The notes under the pieces: generated by a model
What the model was told of the DNA's origin: nothing
The model's input: the letters and a program-made list of their open reading frames with translations, nothing else
Databases searched by the model: none
Position numbers and translations under genes: made by a program
Part shown: piece by piece, positions 7,653-13,586 of the stretch
Layout: each line of letters starts with the position of its first letter
Numbering within the stretch: position 1 is the first letter of the stretch
Origin: Methanobacteriota archaeon
Lineage (GTDB): Archaea > Methanobacteriota > Methanobacteria > Methanobacteriales > Methanobacteriaceae
Assembly (NCBI GenBank): GCA_023436175.1
Contig: JAEZKE010000066.1
Coordinates: 1-20,162, forward strand
Reading direction: 5' to 3'
DNA: 20,162 nucleotides

Positions 7653-9035
7653 ATTACAAGAAAATTGCCTTTTGCAGTTCTACTAATACTCTGCCTATCT
7701 TTAGCAGGTATAGCTGGCGCAAGCGCGGCAGACGTAGGTACTGCACAAACACAGACTGTTAATAACAGTACTGTGCATGAAAATACTGAAATACAGACAA
7801 ACAATACTTACAATGAGACAAAATCGGTTGTAAGGCAAAATTCAACCGATAAAAGTGTAAAAAAAATGGGGAATGCAAGTACTGCTACATCAAATGTCAG
7901 TACTAATAAAACTATAACTCCAGAAGCAGCTTCAACAAGTTCAATCAGTAAAAATTCAGCAAGTACAGGAACAAACACAAAAAGCGCAGTTAAAACTGCA
8001 GTAAACAACAGTAAAAATTCAACAAGTACAGGAACAAATACTGTAAATAATACAACAGGAGCAGCTGCAGGAGAAACAAAAACCAAAGTGATCTCCCCAA
8101 GCTTTACTGCAAGCCAGATCAACGGTGCAGCAGATAGAGTTAAAGCATTCATTGAAACCAATCACAAGCTCCCAAATTATGTGACAATTGGTACAACTCA
8201 AGTGCAAATGTCTGATTTCCTGAAACTGTTAACTGCAAATTTACTGCAGTTAAACGGTGGAAAAACAACATCAATAACACTTAAAGACATAAACTATGCT
8301 GCAAAGCCTACTGAAAGTGTTAAAAGCGGTAGCATAACTAAATCAAGTTATTTAGACCTTGCTAAAAGAGTGAATACATTTATAAATGATAAAGGTACTT
8401 TACCAAATTATGCAACCAGTAGTCTTGGTAAATTAAATTATCAATCCTTAATTTACTCATTCTCCAAGGTACTCGCTTTCTATAAAACAAACAGTAGATT
8501 GCCAAATTATGTTACAGTGAAACCATGGAGTACCGTTGGAACCTCAAGTACATCAAATACATCAACACCAGTACCTGCATCATTACAACAGTATCTCAAA
8601 GCAACAACCAACTGCCAGGTGACTAATTCACAGATTAAATCACTGGCATCATCCATAACAAGTGGTAAAACTTCCACATACAATAAAGCAGCGGCCATAT
8701 TCAACTGGGTAAGAGATAATATTGGTTATTCATTTTACTACAACACCAAATATGGTGCAGTAGGTACTTTGAACGCCAAAACAGGAAACTGTGTCGATAC
8801 ATCACACTTGTTAGTAGCTCTCGAAAGGGCAGCAGGAATCCCAGCAAGATATGAACATGTTTATGCTAAATTTTCAAGTGGTACATGGTATGGACACGTT
8901 ATTGGTCAGGTTTGGGTAGACGGTAAATGGTACTATGCAGATGCAAGTAGCTCCAGAAATACATTTGGTGTGATTAATAATTGGAATACATCGACAGCGA
9001 CAGTATATGGCACATACACATCTATATCCTTCTAA
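7653..9035 (+). CDS. Secreted transglutaminase-like cysteine peptidase with pseudomurein-binding repeats, copy A
   Basis: Probable cell-wall protein, likely hydrolysing pseudomurein peptide bonds as the PeiW/PeiP endoisopeptidases do; that role is inference. Layout of the 460-residue product: signal peptide (TRK, hydrophobic core, ASA cleavage near residue 25), a Ser/Thr/Asn-rich linker to about 148, two pseudomurein-binding repeats (about 151-201 and 228-290; KLPNYVTI and RLPNYVTV motifs), then a transglutaminase core from about 310. The catalytic triad is C380 (GNCVDTSHL), H415 (YGHVIGQVW) and D430 (YADAS). I place the start at ATT 7653, seven bases after GGAGG. The first conventional codon, TTG 7665, is 19 bases from that site and would remove the positive charges of the signal peptide. 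A 21-codon repeat lies in the linker. A decayed PepSY gene follows directly. Confidence 0.9.
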   Translation: MTRKLPFAVLLILCLSLAGIAGASAADVGTAQTQTVNNSTVHENTEIQTNNTYNETKSVVRQNSTDKSVKKMGNASTATSNVSTNKTITPEAASTSSISKNSASTGTNTKSAVKTAVNNSKNSTSTGTNTVNNTTGAAAGETKTKVISPSFTASQINGAADRVKAFIETNHKLPNYVTIGTTQVQMSDFLKLLTANLLQLNGGKTTSITLKDINYAAKPTESVKSGSITKSSYLDLAKRVNTFINDKGTLPNYATSSLGKLNYQSLIYSFSKVLAFYKTNSRLPNYVTVKPWSTVGTSSTSNTSTPVPASLQQYLKATTNCQVTNSQIKSLASSITSGKTSTYNKAAAIFNWVRDNIGYSFYYNTKYGAVGTLNAKTGNCVDTSHLLVALERAAGIPARYEHVYAKFSSGTWYGHVIGQVWVDGKWYYADASSSRNTFGVINNWNTSTATVYGTYTSISF

Positions 9036-9043
9036 TAGGAAAG

Positions 9044-9389
9044 ATGAGTATAATTAAAAAATCTATAGTTGCTTATATGGGTTATAAAGCACTGTTTTCA
9101 GTGCTTCTGAATTACTAAAGTCCAATAGCAGCTTGAGAAAAACAATATCTTAACAATAACAGTTACAAATCTGATGACCTGATCAGATAACATCAAACAG
9201 CATTACAATAAAACAAAAATATTCGGAAATATCTGGAAAACATCCAAAAAATGCGTTGAATATTCTATTAAGTACCAGAATACAGATATTAACTGAAATA
9301 GACAGTGAACACATAATACGCCATTACAGTTATAAAAAAAATGTTGAAAATAAATGCTTTAACTGGCAAAAATTACATAGGCACCTTAG
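9044..9389 (+). pseudogene. Decayed PepSY-like gene (copy A counterpart of the gene at 11946)
   Basis: It begins ATGAGTATAATTAAAAAATC, close to the start of the intact gene in copy B. It reads MSIIKKSIVAYMGYKALFSVLLNY and then a stop. Further matches to the intact gene are scattered: catcagataaca near 9180, acaaaaata near 9214, aaatgttg...ataaatgct near 9338-9358, and aactggcaaaaat just before the stop-region equivalent CACCTTAGGTG. Several frame disruptions and deletions separate these blocks. It sits after transglutaminase gene A just as PepSY sits after gene B, so this is the same ancestral gene inactivated. Confidence 0.8.
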
Positions 9390-9547
9390 GTGTTCTTTTA
9401 AAAATTGGTTTAAACTGGAAAAATCTCATATAAGAGATTTTATGCTCGAAAATTCCTCAAAATCTGTGATTTTGGGATTCGAAAAATTCCGAATGAATTT
9501 TCGGCCCCCCAAACACTGTGTGTTTGAGGGTCCTATTTCTTTTTAAT
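9366..9547 (+). repeat. Mini-hairpin array A with T-rich end
   Basis: Successive inverted repeats: AAAATCTC with GAGATTTT; CCTCAAAATC with GATTTTGGG (9455-9476, loop tgt); CGAAAAATTC with GAATTTTCG (around 9481-9504); and CAAACAC with GTGTTTG (loop tgt, before 9530). It ends GGGTCCTATTTC followed by T's, a plausible transcript end. It aligns with the first part and the end of array B. Confidence 0.8.
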
Positions 9548-9570
9548 TTAAAACTTAGCACGATATATTA

Positions 9571-9783
9571 TCTTTTCTAATGTTTCTTAAACTGGTTAAA
9601 AATGATAATATTATTTAAAATAAGCAAACGATTTAAAAAGAGTGCGGTAACCAGCATATAACAAAATTAACAAAACTAAACCAGTTACAGAGCTCCTAAC
9701 TATGAAAAAATCGCAGGATATCTAATCATCAAAAGCTTGAGAAATTGGTTAACTATACAAAAGAGTAGGTTTAATAAATTTAA
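9571..9783 (+). pseudogene. Remnant of the radical SAM gene 3' end
   Basis: TCTAATGTT...CTGG at about 9576 matches 6784 in the radical SAM gene. After a deletion, 9681-9783 (CCAG..TTACAG..., GATATC, AGCTTGA, TGGTTAA, TAGGTTTAATAAATTTA) matches 6970-7074. The frame is destroyed. It marks the start of duplication copy B. Confidence 0.8.
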
Positions 9784-9938
9784 TTTAATGTAAACTTTGT
9801 TTTGATCTTAGTATATTTACTCCAATATAATAATAACATTCAAATTTTTAATTTTGTATTAATCGTGTTTATGTCGTACTATACCTTTGAAATTTTAATT
9901 TTTTTAATATTAAACAAATATTTAAATTATACAAAAAT

Positions 9939-10011
9939 CCTCCAAACGCGATGTGTTTGGGGCATACAAAAATCTACAATTTTTACAACTACAAAACTGA
10001 AAGTTTTGTAG
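9939..10011 (+). repeat. Mini-hairpin array, intergenic insertion
   Basis: Three consecutive inverted repeats: CTCCAAAC with GTTTGGGG (one T-G pair); AAAAAT with ATTTTT (9968-9984); and CTACAAAACT with AGTTTTGTAG (9989-10011, loop gaa, perfect 10 bp). The joint GGGGCAT between the first two also occurs in array B. The block is missing from the matching place in copy A. Confidence 0.75.
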
Positions 10012-10274
10012 ACACCGAAAGTTCATAAAATTCAATAAGTTTTGATGAATTCTCGAGCAAGTTAGTACCTAATTTTGTTAATAAATTTTTCCATATATTA
10101 ATTAGTAATTACTTAATAAAAATAAGTAAAATTCTTAAAATCTCAAATAACTTCGTTTAACTAAAATAGAATGTTAATAGAATTTATTTAATGATTAACG
10201 TAATGATGATTATATTATAAAAGTAATACGTATACTTTTTTTTGGTAAATAATGTTTAAAATAAGCTGCTTTAG

Positions 10275-10306
10275 GGAAAATAATAATTGAGAGAGTTCAT
10301 CCCAAA
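10275..10306 (+). promoter_or_regulatory. Conserved upstream box, copy B
   Basis: Identical over 32 bp to 7449-7480 and at the same 85 bp distance from the TATA region. Confidence 0.45.
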
Positions 10307-10391
10307 GATCTTATTTCGATAACCTCATAGCGTGTCCTAAATCATGAAAAGAGCCCAATAAGTGCCTTTTTTTGGGATTAAAATCAAAAGA

Positions 10392-10400
10392 TTTATATGG
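10392..10400 (+). promoter_or_regulatory. TATA box of transglutaminase gene B
   Basis: TTTATATGG corresponds to the copy A box at 7566-7574. The predicted transcript start is near CTACCCATAG at 10421-10430. Confidence 0.55.
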
Positions 10401-10423
10401 TATAGTGCATTAACTACTCCCTA

Positions 10424-10462
10424 CCCATAGGAAAACTCTAATTGAGTTTTTCCATGATTGGG
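10424..10462 (+). promoter_or_regulatory. Leader hairpin before transglutaminase gene B
   Basis: The inner stem is GGAAAACTC (10430-10438) with GAGTTTTTCC (10444-10453), 9 bp with a single bulged T and a 5-nt loop. The outer stem is CCCA (10424-10427) with TGGG (10459-10462). The ribosome binding site GGAGG starts at 10467. Confidence 0.5.
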
Positions 10463-10478
10463 AATCGGAGGCGGTATA

Positions 10479-11915
10479 ATTACGAGGAAATTGCTTTTTG
10501 CAGTCCTATTAATATCCAGTCTATCTTTGACGGGTATAGCTGGCGTAAGCGCAGCAGACATAGGTACTGCACAAACACAGACTGTTAATATCAGTACTGT
10601 GCAAGAAAAAGCCAATATACAACTAAATAATACATGCAACGCAAATAAATCGGTTGCAACGCAAAATTCAACCGATAAAAGTGTAAAAACAGTGCAGAAT
10701 GCAGGTACTGCTACAGCAAATGTCAGTACTAATCAAACCACAGTTAAAACACAAGCAATCGCACAAGATACAGCAAGTACAAGTGTTAATCAAGCTATAA
10801 AAATTCCAGCAGTGACTTCAACAAGTTCAATCAGTAAAAATTCAACAAGTACAGAAACAAACACACAAAACGCAGTTAAAACTGCATTAAACAACAGTAA
10901 AAATTCAACAAGTACAGAAACAAATACTGTAAACAATACAACAGGAGCAGCTGCAGGAGAAACAAAAACTGCAACAGTAACTTCAAAAAACTTCACTGTA
11001 AGTCAAATTACTGACGCAGCAGCAAGAGTTAAAGCATTCATTGAAACCAATCACAAACTCCCAAATTACGTGACAATTGGTACAACTCAAGTGCAAATGC
11101 CAGAATTCTTAAAATTACTGACTGCAGGTTTATTACAGTTAAACAGTGGAAAAACAACATCAATAACACTCAAAGATGTGAATGGTCCGGCAAAGCCTAC
11201 TGAAAGTGTTAAAAGCGGTAGCATAACTAAATCAGGTTATTTAGATCTTGCTAAAAGAGTTAACGCGTTTATAGATGCAAATGGTGCTTTACCAAATTAT
11301 GCAACCAGTAGTCTTGGTAAATTAAATTATCAATCCTTAATTTACTCATTCTCCAAGGTGCTCGCTTTCTATAAAACAAACGATCGGTTACCAAGTTATG
11401 TTACAGTAAAACCATGGAGTACCGTTGGAACTTCAAGTACATCAACGCCAGTACCTGCATCATTACAGCAGTATCTCAAAGCAACAACCAACTGCCAGGT
11501 AACCAACTCACAAATTCAAGCACTGGCAAAGAAAATAACAAGCGGTAAAACTTCCACATACGACAAAGCAGCGGCAATATTCAACTGGGTAAGAGATAAT
11601 ATTGGTTATTCATTTTACTACAACACCAAATATGGTGCAGTAGGTACTTTGAACGCCAAAACAGGAAACTGTGTTGACACAGCCCACTTACTGATAGCTC
11701 TTGAAAGAGCAGCAGGAATACCTGCAAGATACGAACACGTTAAAGCCCAGTTTACAAGGGGTAACTGGTATGGACACGTTATTGCTCAGGTATGGGTGAA
11801 CGGTAAATGGTACAATGCAGATGCAACCAGTTCTAGCAACACGTTCGGTGTTATTAAGAACTGGAAAACTTCAACAGCGACATACAAAGGCACATATGCT
11901 ACATTGCCTTTCTAA
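10479..11915 (+). CDS. Secreted transglutaminase-like cysteine peptidase with pseudomurein-binding repeats, copy B
   Basis: Paralogue of the gene at 7653 with the same plan in 478 residues: signal peptide (TRKLLF, cleavage after VSA), a longer Thr/Ser/Asn-rich linker, two pseudomurein-binding repeats, and a transglutaminase core with triad C398, H433 and D448. The start is placed at ATT 10479, seven bases after GGAGG (10467-10471). A TTG at 10458 lies upstream of the ribosome binding site and corresponds to GTA in copy A; TTG 10491 is too far downstream. The C-terminal half is nearly identical to copy A in DNA, while the linker has diverged and gained about 30 residues. The PepSY gene follows after 30 bp, probably in one transcript. 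The likely role, as for copy A, is pseudomurein peptide cleavage or remodelling outside the cell. Confidence 0.9.
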   Translation: MTRKLLFAVLLISSLSLTGIAGVSAADIGTAQTQTVNISTVQEKANIQLNNTCNANKSVATQNSTDKSVKTVQNAGTATANVSTNQTTVKTQAIAQDTASTSVNQAIKIPAVTSTSSISKNSTSTETNTQNAVKTALNNSKNSTSTETNTVNNTTGAAAGETKTATVTSKNFTVSQITDAAARVKAFIETNHKLPNYVTIGTTQVQMPEFLKLLTAGLLQLNSGKTTSITLKDVNGPAKPTESVKSGSITKSGYLDLAKRVNAFIDANGALPNYATSSLGKLNYQSLIYSFSKVLAFYKTNDRLPSYVTVKPWSTVGTSSTSTPVPASLQQYLKATTNCQVTNSQIQALAKKITSGKTSTYDKAAAIFNWVRDNIGYSFYYNTKYGAVGTLNAKTGNCVDTAHLLIALERAAGIPARYEHVKAQFTRGNWYGHVIAQVWVNGKWYNADATSSSNTFGVIKNWKTSTATYKGTYATLPF

Positions 11916-11945
11916 ATCTAAAGAAATAAAGAAAGAGGAAGAAAG

Positions 11946-12335
11946 ATGATTAAAAAATCGATAGTTGCAGTAGTGGTAATGTTGGCTGCAGCAGCATTGG
12001 TATTCGGTGCTTCTGGAAATCACACAAATCCAGCTAACACTTCTAATCAGGCCCAGCAATCATCTGTTACTAGCAGCTCATCTAACAGCGCATCAGATAA
12101 CAACAAAGCATCAGACAATACAGAAAAAACAAAAATAACTTCAGCAGAAGCCCAGAAAATAGCCCAAAAATACATTGACGTACAAGGAGCAACTGCAGGA
12201 ACACCAAAATTGATCAAAAATGACGGTCAATACATATACGTGGTTCCTGTTATAGATAACGAAACAAATGTTGGCGAAATACACATAAATGCTATAACTG
12301 GCAAAAATGTTGGAGGCGCAGGTGGAGCACCTTAA
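11946..12335 (+). CDS. Secreted PepSY-like domain protein
   Basis: A 129-residue exported protein. Residues 1-22 form a signal peptide (MIKKS, then a hydrophobic core to FGA). A Ser/Asn/Gln-rich linker runs to about 63. A single PepSY-like domain follows: ITSAEAQKIAQKYI, then YIYVVPVID, then EIHINAITGK. PepSY domains are often found with secreted peptidases and some are thought to inhibit them. The gene lies 30 bp after the transglutaminase-like gene, so a role in controlling or assisting it is a reasonable inference. GAGGA precedes the ATG by several bases. The stop codon sits inside the palindrome CACCTTAAGGTG, directly before a hairpin array. Its copy A counterpart is a pseudogene. Confidence 0.8.
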   Translation: MIKKSIVAVVVMLAAAALVFGASGNHTNPANTSNQAQQSSVTSSSSNSASDNNKASDNTEKTKITSAEAQKIAQKYIDVQGATAGTPKLIKNDGQYIYVVPVIDNETNVGEIHINAITGKNVGGAGGAP

Positions 12336-12365
12336 GGTGTTCTTTTAAAAATTGGTTTAAACTGG

Positions 12366-12697
12366 AAAAATCTCTCAAGAGAGTTTTTGCTCGAAAAATT
12401 CTATGAATTTTCGGCCCCCCAAACACTGTGTGTTTGAGGCCGGAGAATCCCTCAAAAATCAGAGATTTTTGGGGCATCAAAAACGAAGTTTTTGATAGCT
12501 ATTGATTCTCGGCATGAGAAACTTCGTTTCTCTGCTGCAAAATTTTTAATTTTGCAGACATTCGAAATTTTTAATTTCGATGCACCGAACACTGTCAAAA
12601 TTTTTAATTTTGACGCCCCCGTAGATTTTGAGGGCTTCGTGTTCGACGGCCGCAGAAATTCTACGAATTTCTGCAGGGTCCTATTTTTTTATTTTAA
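12366..12697 (+). repeat. Large mini-hairpin array B (11 hairpins) with T-rich end
   Basis: Hairpins in order (centre; loop): 12377 (aa), 12403 (tat), 12428 (tgt), 12462 (aga), 12486 (gaa), 12524 (ttc), 12546 (ttt), 12571 (ttt), 12604 (ttt), 12625 (13 nt) and 12663 (tac). Most stems are perfect 7-10 bp; examples are GCAGAAATTC with GAATTTCTGC and CTGCAAAATT with AATTTTGCAG. Two longer stems enclose pairs of hairpins: GAGAATC (12443-12449) with GATTCTC (12504-12510), and CGAACAC (12586-12592) with GTGTTCG (12639-12645). It ends GGGTCCTATTTTTTT, a likely transcript terminus. Confidence 0.85.
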
Positions 12698-12948
12698 AAA
12701 TGACACATTTTATAACATCTTTTTTAATTTATCATCACGTGCTTTATGTAGTAAAACTGTAATAGCTAAAAAATTAGTACATACTTTTAAATATTTAAGT
12801 TCATAGTTTATTAAATACTTATAAATAACTAAACGATTTAGATACCTAAACACAACAACAGATAAAATATTTTATTTTTCATTTAATCTTAAAAATTTTA
12901 AACATCAAAAGTAGTTAAATTTATTAAACTCGTAAATAAGTGATAAAA

Positions 12949-13485
12949 ATGATATGCGATAACTGCGGGGCAGAAATAAATAACAAAGAAAGATACTGCC
13001 CTAACTGCGGAATGGAACTTCCAACTTCTAAATCCTCAAAAAAGAAATATAATAGAAATTCACAGCAGTTTACCCCTGATAATTTTCAGTCGCAAAATTA
13101 TAGAAATTCTAACAAAGAAAACTTTGAAAGGAGATCTTCAAAAGAAGTTACAGATCCATCAGATTTCACGTATGATATTCCTCATCCTAAATCAGATTAT
13201 GCACATTTTAACGAAGAAGAGGATTATAAACGAAAACCTTTGAAAAGAAAGTACTATGGAGATGCAAGAACTTCTAAACACTATGAATCTCCTTATCAAG
13301 ACAATCTTGATTATGAAAGTTATTATAATTATGAAGATGACGTTCCTGAAACAAAAAAATCAAGGATCAGTTTAGGTACAATATGTCTTTTCATGGTTAT
13401 GATACTGCTACTTGGATTTGTTATAGGACTTATCCTGTTTTCAAATACGCAGGTAACTCCTCAAGTTCCTGGTTTTAAAAGTTAG
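12949..13485 (+). CDS. Zinc-ribbon membrane-anchored protein
   Basis: A 178-residue protein. It starts with a zinc ribbon, MICDNCGAEI...YCPNCG (C3, C6, C17, C20). A long polar, low-complexity middle rich in Lys, Tyr, Ser and Asp follows. One membrane segment lies near residues 141-163 (LGTICLFMVMILLLGFVIG), then a short tail. The zinc ribbon should face the cytoplasm. I prefer ATG 12949 over the in-frame GTG 12940, because GTGAT there matches the 16S tail and probably is the ribosome binding site. Similar zinc-ribbon plus membrane-anchor proteins are common and uncharacterised in Methanobacteriales; I assign no function. It stands alone between hairpin array B and the convergent marker-16 gene. 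Confidence 0.8.
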   Translation: MICDNCGAEINNKERYCPNCGMELPTSKSSKKKYNRNSQQFTPDNFQSQNYRNSNKENFERRSSKEVTDPSDFTYDIPHPKSDYAHFNEEEDYKRKPLKRKYYGDARTSKHYESPYQDNLDYESYYNYEDDVPETKKSRISLGTICLFMVMILLLGFVIGLILFSNTQVTPQVPGFKS

Positions 13486-13586
13486 TATTTAATAAATTAA
13501 ATTATTTATTTTAAAGTGACATCAACTAATTTAGGTATTAATATTCAATATCTAAAAAATAAAGTTAGTTAATCTATTAAACTTAA

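Larger units (their letters stand above)
6784..9547 (+). repeat. Tandem duplication, copy A (~2.8 kb)
   Basis: This segment aligns head to tail with 9576-12697. In order it holds the 3' part of the radical SAM gene (intact), the promoter region, the transglutaminase-like gene, the PepSY pseudogene, a hairpin array, and a GGGTCCTATTT end. Offsets between matching points run from about 2790 to 2880 bp, reflecting small indels. The left boundary is approximate. Confidence 0.85.
9784..10478. other. Intergenic region upstream of transglutaminase gene B
   Basis: No convincing gene. It aligns with 7081-7652 of copy A, except for an extra block at about 9920-10065 that contains a small hairpin array. 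The hydrophobic frame at 9802-10011 lacks a ribosome binding site, has extreme AT composition and ends inside the hairpins, so I do not call it. Confidence 0.6.
9576..12697 (+). repeat. Tandem duplication, copy B
   Basis: This is the second copy of the unit at 6784-9547. It carries the radical SAM remnant, an intact transglutaminase-like gene, an intact PepSY gene, and an enlarged hairpin array ending in the same GGGTCCTATTT. It also contains a hairpin insertion at about 9920-10065 that copy A lacks. Confidence 0.85.

Noticed and set aside
9256..9546. A 96-codon frame after transglutaminase gene A
   Set aside because: It reads through the decayed PepSY gene and into array A, with no start signals and no family resemblance.
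9802..10011. A 69-codon hydrophobic frame before transglutaminase gene B
   Set aside because: The hydrophobicity comes from the extreme AT content. There is no ribosome binding site, copy A has no equivalent, and its end lies in a hairpin insertion.
9939..10011. A tRNA or other known structured RNA gene
   Set aside because: The hairpins have no tRNA-like conserved loops or CCA-end context, and no tRNA or rRNA signature was seen anywhere in the window.
12366..12674. A CRISPR array
   Set aside because: There is no constant direct repeat with unique spacers, and no cas gene. The units are inverted repeats of differing sequence.
6784..12697. An insertion sequence or prophage carrying the wall hydrolase genes
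   Set aside because: No transposase, integrase or phage structural gene is present. The repeat is a plain tandem duplication that includes part of a host gene. Pseudomurein endoisopeptidases are known from methanogen phages, but chromosomal relatives are common.
12492..12806. A 104-codon frame running through hairpin array B
   Set aside because: It has no ribosome binding site. Its peptide repeats (FEIFNFDAP, VKIFNFDAP) are just translations of the palindromes, and it ends in AT-rich intergenic DNA.
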